A stretch of DNA of 64,000 bases from Corynebacterium bouchesdurhonense (lineage in GTDB: Bacteria > Actinomycetota > Actinomycetes > Mycobacteriales > Mycobacteriaceae): assembly GCF_900078305.2 (NCBI RefSeq), contig NZ_LT546028.1, forward strand, positions 670,948 through 734,947. Direction: 5' to 3'. Shown in pieces: positions 53,664-64,000 of the stretch. A model generated the notes under the pieces. That model made no database searches and was not told the DNA's origin. It was given only the letters and a program-made list of their open reading frames with translations. The position numbers and the translations under genes are program-made. Position 1 is the first letter of the stretch, and each line of letters opens with the position of its first letter.

Positions 53664-54017
53664 CTAGCCCGCGCCGCGCGCCTGGCCCGCGCGCGGCGGC
53701 TCGGCGTTCTGCAGCGCCACCGCCCGGGCGAGGCGCGCGTAGCGCAGCTCCTGCTCGCGGAAGCGCGTCCACGTGGACAGCGTGGTGAAGAAGAATGCGA
53801 TGATGAGCACGTAGAGCATCAGGTCGGTGCCGCGGTCCACCCCCAGCCAGTTGGCCACCACCGTGACGTCGTCGGGCCTGGCGATGGCCCACACCGCGGC
53901 GAGCATCATCGCCACAAACCCGATCTTCACCCACGCCTTCGCATTCGCTTTGCGACGGTGCGTGAAGAAGTACCACGCCAGCCCAATGACAGCCAGCAGC
54001 AACAGGATCTGGATCAT
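53664..54017 (-). CDS. DUF2304 membrane protein
   Basis: This 117-aa protein has three helices and the DUF2304 layout (FTHRRKANAKAWVKIGFVAM, WAIARPDDVTVVANWLGVDR, GTDLMLYVLIIAFFF). It typically sits beside a GT2 glycosyltransferase, as here (4-bp overlap), and is thought to help membrane polyprenyl-sugar transfer. The downstream side is the convergent MBL gene. Confidence 0.85.
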   Translation of the reverse strand: MIQILLLLAVIGLAWYFFTHRRKANAKAWVKIGFVAMMLAAVWAIARPDDVTVVANWLGVDRGTDLMLYVLIIAFFFTTLSTWTRFREQELRYARLARAVALQNAEPPRAGQARGAG

Positions 54018-54712
54018 GGCAGCCTCCGCGCAACCAAACCGTCGGCCAAGATGTTCACACCGTTGATCAGGGACTGGCCCTTGCTCATGGAGTACTCGGT
54101 GTAGAGGATGTCCACCGGCTCCTCGGCCACGCGCCAGCCCCGCTGGTCAATCATTGCGACGATCTCCGAGGCGTGCGACATGCCGTTCATGCGGATGTTC
54201 ATCTCGTCCGCCACGCGCCTATTAAAGGCGCGCAGCCCGTTGTGCGCGTCCGTCAGCCCGAGGCGGCGCGTGCGCGGGGAGAGCAGCACCACGGTTTTCA
54301 GCACCACCCGCTTGATCCACGGCACCTGGGTCTCCTCCTGGCCGGCGAAGCGGGTGCCCACGATGATGTCCACCGGCTCGCTACGCAGCCGCTCGACCAT
54401 GCGCACCACGTCCTTGACCTGGTGCTGGCCGTCCGCGTCGAAGGTGACAAAGTACTGCGCGCCGGGCTGGGCGCGGGCGTACTCCACGCCGGTCTGGATC
54501 GCCGCGCCCTGACCCAGGTTCACCGGGTGGTTGACCAGGTGGGCGCCAGCCGCGCGGATCGCCTCCGCGGAGTTGTCGGCGGAGCCGTCGTTGACCGCCA
54601 CGATGTTAGGAAACGTCCCGCGCGCGTGCTCGAGCACCTGCTGGATCACGGGGCCCTCGTTGTAGCAGGGCACGATCAGCCAGGTGTCGGCGAAGGCGGC
54701 AGAGGTAGTCAT
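54014..54712 (-). CDS. GT2 glycosyltransferase, polyprenol-phosphate type
   Basis: This 232-aa protein has a DPM1-like GT2 fold: IVPCYNEGPVIQQVL, AVNDGSADNSAE, NLGQGAAIQTGVEYA, TFDADGQHQVKDV (DxD-type site) and GTRFAG. It lacks C-terminal membrane helices. It probably loads a sugar onto polyprenyl phosphate with the DUF2304 protein encoded next to it. Confidence 0.87.
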   Translation of the reverse strand: MTTSAAFADTWLIVPCYNEGPVIQQVLEHARGTFPNIVAVNDGSADNSAEAIRAAGAHLVNHPVNLGQGAAIQTGVEYARAQPGAQYFVTFDADGQHQVKDVVRMVERLRSEPVDIIVGTRFAGQEETQVPWIKRVVLKTVVLLSPRTRRLGLTDAHNGLRAFNRRVADEMNIRMNGMSHASEIVAMIDQRGWRVAEEPVDILYTEYSMSKGQSLINGVNILADGLVARRLP

Positions 54713-54724
54713 CGCCGCCTAACG

Positions 54725-55537
54725 TTACTCGGCGCGGTGGAAGAGAAGCGAGTACACACGCTCGAGTACGCCCACGGGCAGCGCGCGGTAGAGGTTGCGC
54801 ACCAACCAGTTGCCCACCGCGCGGGGCCGCGAGATGAGGCCGTACTCCACCAAATTGCGCTGCATCTGCCGCTCCGAGCGGCGGGTCCGCGGGTCGGAGC
54901 GCCGCGCCAGCTGCCCCTCGCCCACGCGGAAGTAGGTCAGCGCCTCCGGCAGGTTGGCCAGGCGGTAGCCGCCGGCCACAAGTCGCGCCCACAGGTCGTA
55001 GTCCTCCATGAACGGCACGTCCTTGTACCCGCCAACCGCCACCACGGCGTCGCGGCGGAACATCACCGAGGGGTTGTTGATGGGCGAGTTCAGCCTCACG
55101 TACCCGTTGGGGTCCGCGGGCAGGGCCCGGATCTTCCCGCCGCCGGTGAGCGCGCCCTCGAACTCCTCCACGGCGGTGCCGAGCGCCGCCACCTCGGGGT
55201 GCGCCTGAAGGTAGTCCAGCTGCACGGCGAAGCGCTCGGGCTTGGCCGCGTCGTCCGCGTCGAGGCGGGCAACGTACTCGGCGTCAGTCGCCTCCAGGCC
55301 TGCCTGTGACGCCGGGCCGGAGCCGAGGTTGCGCTCCAAGCGCAGCACCCGTGCGCGCTGTTGCTTCTCGACGAACCCCTGCACCACGCCCTCCACCGAA
55401 GCGTCGACCGGGCCGTCAAGCACGATGAGGATCTCGTCCGCCGGCCTGGTCTGCACGGCGAGGGACTGCAGCGCCACGGCCAGCTCGCCGGCGTCGGTGC
55501 CGTGGTACACCGTGATCAGGGCGGCAAGGGTGGGCAT
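54725..55537 (-). CDS. GT2 glycosyltransferase
   Basis: This 270-aa protein has LAALITVYHGTDAGELAVAL, ILIVLDGPVD, YVARLDADDAAKPERF (DDD/DxD) and GYKDVPFMEDYDLWARLVA (ED acceptor motif), fitting a GT2 enzyme of rhamnosyl- or galactosyl-transferase type. GAAGGAG lies 6 nt before ATG 55537. It lies next to rmlA, so a role in a rhamnose-containing polymer is likely but inferred. A diverged copy of the dispersed motif (55361-55378, 15 of 18) is read FVEKQQ. Confidence 0.83.
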   Translation of the reverse strand: MPTLAALITVYHGTDAGELAVALQSLAVQTRPADEILIVLDGPVDASVEGVVQGFVEKQQRARVLRLERNLGSGPASQAGLEATDAEYVARLDADDAAKPERFAVQLDYLQAHPEVAALGTAVEEFEGALTGGGKIRALPADPNGYVRLNSPINNPSVMFRRDAVVAVGGYKDVPFMEDYDLWARLVAGGYRLANLPEALTYFRVGEGQLARRSDPRTRRSERQMQRNLVEYGLISRPRAVGNWLVRNLYRALPVGVLERVYSLLFHRAE

Positions 55538-55553
55538 GGGTGGCTCCTTCTCT

Positions 55554-56417
55554 CTAGTCTCTGGCGGCGTCGATGAGGTAGCGCCCATAGCCGGACTTCA
55601 GCATCGGCTGCGCGAGGCGCTCCAGCTGCGCCGCGTCGATGAAGCCCTCGCGGTACGCGGCCACCTCCGGCGAGCCGATCACCTGCCCCGTGCGCTTCTG
55701 CAGCACCTCCACGTACGCGCTCGCCTCGGCCATGGAGTCGATGGTGCCGGTGTCCAGCCACACGTCGCCGCGCTGCAGGCGGTGCACTTGCAGGCGTCCC
55801 TCGCGCAGGTAGGCCTCGTTGACGGAGGTGATCTCCAGCTCCCCGCGGGCACTCGGGGTGATGGACTTGGCAATGTCGACCACGCCGTTGTCGTAGAAGT
55901 ACAGGCCCACCACAGCGAAGTTGGACTTCGGCGCGGCGGGCTTCTCCTCGATGCTCAACGCGGTGCCGCGCTCGTCGAACTCCACCACGCCGTAGCGCTG
56001 GGGGTCCGAGACCTCGTAGGCGAAGATGGCGCCGCCGTCCGCGCGGCGCGCGTCACCCAGCACGCCCGCGAAGCCGGGGCCGTCGAAGATGTTGTCGCCC
56101 AGCACGAGCGCCACATCGTCGTCGCCGATGAACTCCTCGCCGATGAGGAAGGCCTGGGCGAGGCCCTCCGGCGCGGGCTGGACGGCGTAGTGGAGGATGA
56201 GGCCGAGCTGGGAGCCGTCGCCAAGCAAACGCTCAAAAGCCGCCTTGTCCTCGGGCGTGGTGATCACCAAAATCTCGCGGATGCCGGCGCTGATCAGCGT
56301 GGTCAGCGGGTAGTAGACCATCGGCTTGTCGTAGATGGGCATCAGCTGCTTGGAGATGCCCTTGGTAATCGGGTACAGGCGCGTGCCCGATCCCCCCGCG
56401 AGGATAATGCCCTTCAT
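55554..56417 (-). CDS. rmlA: Glucose-1-phosphate thymidylyltransferase RmlA
   Basis: This 287-aa enzyme begins [18 protein letters not shown], the nucleotide-binding signature. It continues with [28 protein letters not shown] and EKPAAPKSN. It catalyses the first step to dTDP-rhamnose. The gene order rmlA, small secreted protein, rmlCD, rmlB places the pathway in one stretch, all on the minus strand. Confidence 0.95.
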   Translation of the reverse strand: MKGIILAGGSGTRLYPITKGISKQLMPIYDKPMVYYPLTTLISAGIREILVITTPEDKAAFERLLGDGSQLGLILHYAVQPAPEGLAQAFLIGEEFIGDDDVALVLGDNIFDGPGFAGVLGDARRADGGAIFAYEVSDPQRYGVVEFDERGTALSIEEKPAAPKSNFAVVGLYFYDNGVVDIAKSITPSARGELEITSVNEAYLREGRLQVHRLQRGDVWLDTGTIDSMAEASAYVEVLQKRTGQVIGSPEVAAYREGFIDAAQLERLAQPMLKSGYGRYLIDAARD

Positions 56418-56420
56418 AGG

Positions 56421-56794
56421 CTAGAAGGGCAGCTGCGAGCGCACCTGGTTGATAACGGCGTCGACCTGCGCCGGGTCGATGCGCATGGCCGCGTTGAGCA
56501 GGGCGGTGATGATGCCGATCACGAACAGGATCACCGCGGGGGTGCTCACGTCGGAGAAGTCGCGCGAGGAAAACGCCTGGAGGATGGACTTCGTGTCGCT
56601 CTTCGGGCCCGTGGTGGTGGGGGTGGCGGTTCCCAAACCTTTTACGGCAGTTTTTTTTTTTTTTTTTTTTTCAAGCAGAGGCCGGCATACGAGATGGGAG
56701 TCCGTCTCGTGGGCTCGGCCCCGGCGTTGCTCACCAGGACGGTGGCGCACATGGCGGCGGTGGCCAGGGCGATGGAGGTGCGGGTGCGATTCAT
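56421..56794 (-). CDS. Small secreted/membrane protein, interrupted by adapter
   Basis: The N-terminal 25 codons from ATG 56794 encode a signal peptide (MNRTRTSIALATAAMCATVL, then VSNAG). The 3' part (56421-56650) encodes KGLGTATPTTTGPKSDTKS and a membrane helix (TPAVILFVIGIITALLNAAM). The 374-bp span is out of frame as assembled, but removing the 68-nt adapter at 56651-56718 leaves 306 nt, exactly 102 codons, and joins VSNAG to AAVKGLG. The intact protein is therefore 101 aa. I do not recognise a family. The poly-Lys ends of local frames are artefacts of the T run. Confidence 0.7.
56651..56718. other. Embedded Illumina P7 / Nextera i7 adapter with poly-T
   Basis: A run of 21 T (56651-56671) is followed by 56672-56695, which match the 24-nt P7 primer (CAAGCAGA ... 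CGGCATACGAGAT) at 22 of 24. Then come eight index bases GGGAGTCC (one off the Nextera N705 index AGGAGTCC) and GTCTCGTGGGCTCGG (56704-56718), identical to the Nextera read-2 adapter. On the minus strand this is insert, adapter, index, P7, poly-A: classic read-through. Confidence 0.97.
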
Positions 56795-56832
56795 GGCGGC
56801 AAGTCTATCCCTTCGGCAGCCCGCAGTCAGGT

Positions 56833-58164
56833 TTACGCCAGGTACAGCGCTAGCGCCGCCCGCCAGTTGGTAGGGGAGAACCCGGTGGCCTTGATCTTGT
56901 CCAGCGCCAGGGTGGACTCCGCGGGGCGCGGCGCCTCGGGCCCGGCCAGCTCGCGGTACTGCTCGGTGGTCACGGGGTGAACGCTCGCCGGGTCCCCGCC
57001 CGCCGCCACGAACGCGGCCATGGCAATCTCGTCGCGGCCCGCGGTGTCGCCGTCGGAGGTGAGGTTGTACACCCCGTACGGCGCCCGCTCTGGGCCCGCG
57101 GCCAGCAGGTGGGCGATGCCCTTGGCCAGGTCCTCGGCCCAGGTGGGGCGCCCGCGCTGGTCCATGATCACGTTGGCCTGCTTGCCCGCCCGCGCGAGCC
57201 CCGCCATCGTGGCCACGAAGTTGGCGCCGTGGCCGAAGACCCAGCTCGTGCGCACCACGTAGTGCCTCCGCGCGGTCTGCGCCGCGGTGTCGCCCGCGGC
57301 CTTGGACGCCCCGTAGGCGCTCAGCGGGCTCGGCACCTCGTCCTCGGTGTGCACGTCGCGGGTGCCGTCGAAGATGTAGTCCGAGGAGACGTGCACCAGC
57401 GTCAGGTCGTGCTCGTTGCAGAGCCGCGCGAGCGCCGCTGGGGCCTCGGCGTTCGCGGCCCACGCGCCCGCCCGGTCCGCTTCGGCGCCGTTGACGTCGT
57501 TGTACGCGGCGCAGTTCACCACGGCCCAGTACCGCGAGCCGTCCACCCCGGCGAGCGCAGCGTGGTCGGTGATGTCCAGCTCGGCGCGGGTGCGAAACTC
57601 CGCCTCCCGCTCACCCCACACCGCGCGCAGCGCCGTGCCGAGCTGCCCGCCGGCGCCGGTCACGAGGATTTTGCGGGGTGGTACCAAGGGGGCGTCGACA
57701 AGCAGCGGATGCTCCTTGTCGGCCGCTGAAAGCTCGGTGGGCGCAAGCGGCCACTGGATCTCGCGGTAGGAGCAAAACGCGTACTCCCCGCCCGGCCGGT
57801 AGCGCTGATTGACCAGGTAGATGTAGGCGGTGTTGTCCTCCAGCGCCTGGAAGCCGTTGGCCACCCCGCGCGGCACGAACACCGCCGTGCCCGGGGCGAT
57901 CTCGGTGCCGAACTTTTCGCCGAAGGTCGCCGATCCCTCGCGCATGTCCACCCACGCGCCGTACACCCTGCCGGTGGCCACCGAGACCCACTTGTCCCAC
58001 GGCTCGGCATGCATGCCGCGCGTGGTGCCGGCCTTGGCGTTGAAGCTCACGTTCTGCTGCCTCGGCACCAGCGCCTGCCCCGCCCAATTCTCCTTGAACC
58101 AGCCGCGGTTGTCCTCGTGCACCGCCAGCTCGTGCACGGTGAGGCCTTCGATGGGGGTTTGCAT
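56833..58164 (-). CDS. rmlCD: Fused dTDP-sugar epimerase/reductase RmlCD
   Basis: This 443-aa protein has an N-terminal RmlC cupin (residues 1-170; DNRGWFKENW, GTTRGMHAEPWDKWV, VFVPRGVANGFQAL) and a C-terminal RmlD reductase (from about 180; KILVTGAGGQLGTAL, VNCAAYNDVNGAE, VHVSSDYIFDG, SAYGASKAAGD). It carries out the last two steps to dTDP-rhamnose, a fusion known from corynebacteria. The linker LLVDAPL between domains is encoded by a dispersed 18-mer copy. TAGCTT, overlapping the rmlB stop, lies 7 nt before ATG 58164, so it is leaderless and can be read apart from rmlB. Confidence 0.93.
   Translation of the reverse strand: MQTPIEGLTVHELAVHEDNRGWFKENWAGQALVPRQQNVSFNAKAGTTRGMHAEPWDKWVSVATGRVYGAWVDMREGSATFGEKFGTEIAPGTAVFVPRGVANGFQALEDNTAYIYLVNQRYRPGGEYAFCSYREIQWPLAPTELSAADKEHPLLVDAPLVPPRKILVTGAGGQLGTALRAVWGEREAEFRTRAELDITDHAALAGVDGSRYWAVVNCAAYNDVNGAEADRAGAWAANAEAPAALARLCNEHDLTLVHVSSDYIFDGTRDVHTEDEVPSPLSAYGASKAAGDTAAQTARRHYVVRTSWVFGHGANFVATMAGLARAGKQANVIMDQRGRPTWAEDLAKGIAHLLAAGPERAPYGVYNLTSDGDTAGRDEIAMAAFVAAGGDPASVHPVTTEQYRELAGPEAPRPAESTLALDKIKATGFSPTNWRAALALYLA
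57688..57705 (-). repeat. Dispersed 18-mer copy (17/18) at the RmlC/RmlD junction
   Basis: GGGGGCGTCGACAAGCAG is the reverse complement with one change. It encodes LLVDAP exactly between the two enzyme domains. Confidence 0.92.
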
Positions 58165-58174
58165 GCCTGCCAAG

Positions 58175-60629
<2,455 letters not shown>

Positions 60630-60633
<4 letters not shown>

Positions 60634-61871
60634 GGGCACTCCGGCAGGGCGGTGTGGTTGAGCCAGGCATCCCACACCGGGTCGATGTCGCCGTAGGGAC
60701 GCAGCGCGTTGGCCAGGTCGAACGGCTCCACCACGCCGTAGGAGGAGCGGGCCACGTACGAGCGCACGGCGGCGAAGAAGGCCTCGTCGCCCACCGTGCG
60801 GCGCAGCGCGTGGAGGGTGATGGCGCCGCGCTTGTACACGCGGTCATCGAACATGTTGCGCGGGCCCGGGTCCGCGATGGTGAAGTCCTGGGGCGTGAGG
60901 GCGCGGTAGTGCGCGCGGACGGAGGCGTCGATAGGCATCTGCCCCGAAAAATCCGCCCACAGCCACTCGGAGTAGCAGGCGAAGCCCTCGTTGAGCCAAA
61001 TGTCGTTCCACTGCGCGATGCCCAGGGAATTGCCAAACCACTGGTGTGCCAGCTCGTGCGCGATGAGGCGCTCGTTGCCGCTCGTGTGGTTGCGCCCGAA
61101 GATGCTGGCGCCGGCGGCCTCGAGCGGGATTTCGAGGGTGTCCTCGTGCACCACCACCTGGTAATCCTCAAACGGGTAGGGGCCGAAGACGCCCTCGAAG
61201 TAGTCCAGCATCCGCTGCTGCAGGGCGAAATCCCCGGGCGCCACTCCGCGGGGCAGCCACCCCACGGTGTTGCGGCCCAGCTGGTGGCGCACGAACTCGC
61301 CTACGTTCACCGTGGCCAGGTAGGTGGGGATCGGCCGCGCGGTGGAGGTGGCGATGACCTGGTAGGGCTGGTCCGGGCGCAGCCGGATGGAGTAGGTGGC
61401 CTTCTCGTCCGGGGTGTCGTCGCAGGGGAACCAGGTGGGCGCCCCGTTGGGCTGGTTGGCCGTGAGCGCGCCGTTGGTCAGCTCCTCCCACCCGAGGTGG
61501 CCCCACGCGGTGCGGCGCGGCCGGGGGTTGCCCTGGTAGCGGATGGCCAGGCGGAACTCCGTGTCCACCGGCACCGGCTCGGCGAACGAGATGCGCAGCT
61601 TGTTGCCGGATTGGCGGAACCGCTTCACCGCGGCCGAGGCAGTGGCCACGCTGCGTACCCGCATCGTGTCGGCCAGGTCCAGCGTCAGGTGGTCCAGGTC
61701 GCGCCAGGTGGTTAGCGTCAGCGTGGCCGTGCCCTCGAGCCGGTTGGGCACAATCTTGTAGAAGAGGTCCAGGTCGTAGTGCGTGACGTGGAAGCCGAGG
61801 TTGAAGTCCACCCCGGTGTACGAGTCGCGGTGGCCTGGGATTGGCGTGGTTCGCAGCCTGAGATTGCTCAT
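60630..61871 (-). CDS. M1-family zinc metallopeptidase
   Basis: This 413-aa protein has HELAHQWFGNSL (HExxH) and the third ligand in WLNEGFACYSEWLW, the M1 zinc site. The N-terminal beta domain carries WFPCDDTPDEKATY. It has no GAMEN motif; the corresponding stretch reads LEIPLEAAGASIF, as in a short actinobacterial subfamily. There is no signal peptide, so it is probably cytoplasmic. It overlaps the flippase gene by 4 bp. Confidence 0.88.
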
Positions 61872-61910
61872 AATTGCCTGCCAGTCTAGTGCCCCCTCAG
61901 CGCGGGGCTA

Positions 61911-61946
61911 TTGCTTGTCGACGCCCCCGGTTGCGTCGACAAGCAA
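61911..61946. repeat. Two dispersed 18-mers head to head, forming a hairpin
   Basis: 61911-61928 is an exact copy of TTGCTTGTCGACGCCCCC. 61929-61946 is a reverse-complement copy with two changes. TTGCTTGTCGACGC and GCGTCGACAAGCAA form a perfect 14-bp stem with an 8-nt loop, 11 bp after the mycolyltransferase stop (minus strand), where it could end transcription. Confidence 0.95.
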
Positions 61947-61956
61947 CGGCCCCGAA

Positions 61957-63111
61957 CTACATGCCGAACGCGGGAGCGATGGTGGTGAACCAGGACTTCT
62001 GCAGGTCATCGCGCCAGTACGGCCAAGAGTGGGTGCCCACGTTGCGGAACTCGTAGGTGGCGGGGATGTTCAGGCCCTCCAGCTTGGCGCGCAGGTCGTG
62101 CGAGCACTGGTTGATGGCGCCCTCGATCACGCCGCCCTCAACCTGCAGCTTTGCCGACGCCACCTGCGCAACGCCGTCCGGCGCGCCGAGGCCCAGCAGG
62201 TAGCCCACCTGGTCCGGGCGGCCGGCCAGGCCGGTGGCGGTGGAGATGTAAAGCGCGGTGCCGCGGAGGCGCTCGGCGTTGACCAGCGCGTCATTCCAGC
62301 GGTTGTACGGGCCGTTCATCGGGCCCCACATGCGCTCCGGCGTAATGGTTGTGAAATCGCTGTTGCCCGCGCGGTTGACCGTCAGGCGCGCGAAGTTGTA
62401 GCCCGCCGGGGAGCTGGTGGCGGCGCAGCCGGAGAAGGAGGCCGCGGCGTTGTAGAAGCCGGGGTAGTGCTCCGGCAGCACCAGCGCGGAGGTGCCGGAC
62501 ATGGAGAAGCCCACAATCGCGCGGCGGCTATCGGCTCCCAGGGTCCGCTCGATCGGGCCCGGCAGCTCCTTGGCCAGGAAGGTCTCCCACTTCTGCGGGC
62601 CCTGCAGGTAGGCGGTGTTCATCGTGTCATCAAGCCAGTCGGTGTAGTACGAGAACGCGCCCGCCTGCGGGATGACCACGTTGACGCCCTTGCCCGCGAA
62701 GAACTCCTTCACCGGCGCCATCTTCAGCCAATCCTGGTTCTGCTCCGCGCCGCCGGCACCGTTGAGCAGGTAGACGGTGGGGGCGCCGGACACGCGCTGG
62801 CCCTGCGCGTTGGTGGCCGGGATCACCGCGACGGGGATGTCGCGGCGCATGGACGGCGAGTAGACCTTGTAGGAGAGCACAGTCTTGTGGTCCACCTGCT
62901 GGACCCAGTCCTGCGGCTTGGTGGTGCCCGCCACCAGGGACGGGCTGCGCGGCGCGTCCCACGCCTTCACGGTGCCGACGGGGGTCTGCCCCGCAACCTG
63001 CGCGGCGGGGATCGCGGCGCCCGCGGACGGGGCGGTGGCCACCGCGCCCAGCGCGCTGAGGGAGACGGCTGCGGCGGCGAGGGTGGCGGTGACGGTGCGC
63101 TTCAAGCTCAT
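61957..63111 (-). CDS. Secreted mycolyltransferase (antigen-85 type)
   Basis: This 384-aa protein has a signal peptide (to about residue 33, SAGA), the alpha/beta-hydrolase nucleophile GFSMSGTSAL and the His in GTHSWPYWRDDL. Other matches are PTVYLLNGAGGAEQNQDWLK and a Cys pair (SGCAAT, NQCSHD) typical of corynebacterial Cmt proteins. It transfers mycolic acids to trehalose or arabinogalactan in the envelope. ATG 63111 follows TATAGC after 5 nt. It is divergent from the tiny gene at 63190 and resembles the next mycolyltransferase at 63422. Confidence 0.92.
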   Translation of the reverse strand: MSLKRTVTATLAAAAVSLSALGAVATAPSAGAAIPAAQVAGQTPVGTVKAWDAPRSPSLVAGTTKPQDWVQQVDHKTVLSYKVYSPSMRRDIPVAVIPATNAQGQRVSGAPTVYLLNGAGGAEQNQDWLKMAPVKEFFAGKGVNVVIPQAGAFSYYTDWLDDTMNTAYLQGPQKWETFLAKELPGPIERTLGADSRRAIVGFSMSGTSALVLPEHYPGFYNAAASFSGCAATSSPAGYNFARLTVNRAGNSDFTTITPERMWGPMNGPYNRWNDALVNAERLRGTALYISTATGLAGRPDQVGYLLGLGAPDGVAQVASAKLQVEGGVIEGAINQCSHDLRAKLEGLNIPATYEFRNVGTHSWPYWRDDLQKSWFTTIAPAFGM

Positions 63112-63189
63112 GCCTCGCTATATTACGGTCACTTTAAGCAACTTGTGCAACAATAGTGCGCAATCCACTACCCCAAAAGGAGCGTTCCC

Positions 63190-63300
63190 ATGAATCCGAT
63201 CGAGCAGCTGCAGCTTCAGGTCAACGAGGTCCTCGGCCAGGTCATCCACCTCGGTTCCTCCACCTCGTCCACCATCGCGTACGGCCTGGGCCTGTTCTAG
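63190..63300 (+). CDS. Tiny 36-aa protein between mycolyltransferase genes
   Basis: ATG 63190 has AAGGAG 7 nt upstream and encodes MNPIEQLQLQVNEVLGQVIH then LGSSTSSTIAYGLGLF. It has no signal peptide; the N-half can form an amphipathic helix, followed by a Ser/Thr-rich stretch. Size, lack of a signal and location recall the corynebacterial mycomembrane peptides PorA/PorH/ProtX, some of which carry O-linked mycolate, but there is no clear sequence match. The stop codon lies inside the first unit of a 12-bp repeat. A strong terminator follows at 63359. Confidence 0.6.
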   Translation: MNPIEQLQLQVNEVLGQVIHLGSSTSSTIAYGLGLF

Positions 63301-63335
63301 AGCCTATTCTGGGGCCTGTTCTAGGGCCTGTTCTC
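63288..63335 (+). repeat. 12-bp minisatellite, four units
   Basis: GGGCCTGTTCTA, GAGCCTATTCTG, GGGCCTGTTCTA and GGGCCTGTTCTC occur in tandem, then a small hairpin GTTCTCG-ACC-CGAGAAC (63330-63346). Units are nearly the same as those inside rmlB 4.2 kb away. Confidence 0.9.
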
Positions 63336-63358
63336 GACCCGAGAACCCAAGTACCCAG

Positions 63359-63400
63359 CGCAAAAACCGCGGCGGCCACCCGGCCACCGCGGTTTTTGCG
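63359..63400. terminator. Bidirectional terminator
   Basis: CGCAAAAACCGCGG and CCGCGGTTTTTGCG form a perfect 14-bp stem with internal GGCC pairing and T/A runs on both strands. It serves the tiny gene and the convergent mycolyltransferase. Confidence 0.92.
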
Positions 63401-63421
63401 TTATTACCTGACTTCCCGCCC

Positions 63422-64000
63422 CTACTGCTGGAACTTCCCGGGCAGCAGCGCCGGCCCGATCACGCGCTCCCAGGAGACCTTGAGGTCGTCGTGCCACACC
63501 GGCCAGGAGTGGGTGCCGGTGGCGCGCTTGTTAAAGGTCACGGGCACGTCGAGCGCCTTGAGCTTGGTGTGCAGGTCGTGCGTGCAGGCGTTCATCGCCG
63601 CCTCGATCGCGCCGCCCTCCACCTGCAGGGTCAGTGCCTGGGCCAGCGCCTCGGAGGACGTCAGCTCCTTGGCCTTCTTTAGCTCGCCGATCATGTCGGT
63701 GCTGCTGGGCAGGCCGGTGCCGGCGGAGATATAGAGCTTGGTCTGCGTGCCGCGCAGCTTCTCCGCCATCACCAGCGCGTCGTTGTAGCGGTTGTACTCG
63801 GAACCGCGCGCGCCCCACAGGTCAGCGGGGGAGAGGTTGCCGCGCCCGGCGGAGCCGCGGTTGACGGTCAGGCCCACAAAGAAGGACGGCAGCGCGGTGG
63901 AGGTTGCGGCGCAGCCCGAGAAAGAACCCACGGCGGCGTACTGGTCCGGGTTGTGCTCCGCCAGGAGCAGTGCCGAGGTGGCGGACATGGAGAAGCCGGA
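63422..64000 (-). CDS. Mycolyltransferase (5' part outside window)
   Basis: The C-terminal 192 residues are present. They begin SGFSMSATSALLLAEH (nucleophile Ser) and run through FSGCAATSTALP, DLWGARGSEYNRYNDALV and GTHSWPVWHDDLKVSWERVI (His). It is a close relative of the mycolyltransferase at 61957, so the two are tandem paralogues. The N-terminus with signal peptide lies beyond 64000. Confidence 0.9.
   Translation of the reverse strand, partial: SGFSMSATSALLLAEHNPDQYAAVGSFSGCAATSTALPSFFVGLTVNRGSAGRGNLSPADLWGARGSEYNRYNDALVMAEKLRGTQTKLYISAGTGLPSSTDMIGELKKAKELTSSEALAQALTLQVEGGAIEAAMNACTHDLHTKLKALDVPVTFNKRATGTHSWPVWHDDLKVSWERVIGPALLPGKFQQ

Noticed and set aside
56421..57463. Proteins with poly-lysine tracts or tails around 56650
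   Set aside because: The lysines come from the T21 run of an embedded sequencing adapter, not from genomic coding sequence.

Overview
The window is high-GC, mycolic-acid-type actinobacterial DNA and almost certainly comes from a Corynebacterium. The evidence is two secreted mycolyltransferases, a mycothiol-type formaldehyde dehydrogenase, GlxR, a WhiB-family regulator, a fused RmlCD, a Mrp antiporter operon with fused MnhA/B, and many genes whose start codon sits 6-8 nt after a -10 hexamer (leaderless promoters). The gene order ponA, whiB-type, RidA, MBL, glxR, nth, TlpA, NUDIX, marP, hydrolase, holin-like, HAD, ssd, tad genes, DEAH helicase, csp, topA, cyaB, holB is the conserved order known from mycobacteria and corynebacteria.

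Layout: 1-867 end of a YkvI-type transporter; 915-7401 ECF sigma factor and Mrp antiporter (minus strand); 7532-22042 cell-surface/secreted block (heptad-repeat membrane protein, a 2443-aa G5/Rib-type surface protein, CAP-domain protein, a double alkaline phosphatase, a His-rich YdhK-type lipoprotein); 22115-28980 tRNA-Pro, metallophosphoesterase, YqeY, class A PBP, WhiB, RidA, MBL hydrolase, GlxR; 29147-35012 Nth, thioredoxin-like protein, NUDIX, MarP, hydrolase, HAD; 35179-42077 reduced Tad (Flp pilus-like) locus with its partner helicase; 42298-49274 CspA, DedA, TopA, CyaB, HolB, tRNA-Thr; 49320-54712 acyl-CoA ligase-like enzyme, SGNH hydrolase, formaldehyde dehydrogenase with its MBL partner, DUF2304 protein, glycosyltransferase; 54725-60633 dTDP-rhamnose/polysaccharide genes and a flippase; 60630-64000 M1 peptidase and mycolyltransferases flanking a tiny gene. 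CyaB makes the cAMP that GlxR senses, and RmlA/RmlB/RmlCD make the dTDP-rhamnose used to link arabinogalactan, the polymer onto which mycolyltransferases load mycolates.

Two things stand out. First, the assembly contains sequencing-library artefacts: an Illumina P7/Nextera i7 adapter with a T run at 56651-56718 and a degraded pair of Nextera i5-side adapters at 23792-23899. Cutting out exactly these intervals restores intact proteins. Two large inverted repeats at 41530-41732 break the helicase gene, and a GC-only hairpin zone near 35524-35645 breaks ssd; these may have a similar origin. Second, an 18-base motif, TTGCTTGTCGACGCCCCC, occurs 14 times with at most two mismatches, on both strands, in several reading frames and between genes. 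I know of no described element matching it, and it is the best candidate here for an undescribed system. An array of six AAACAGGCATATT boxes before rmlB and a 12-bp minisatellite shared by rmlB and the mycolyltransferase region are further unexplained DNA-level signals.
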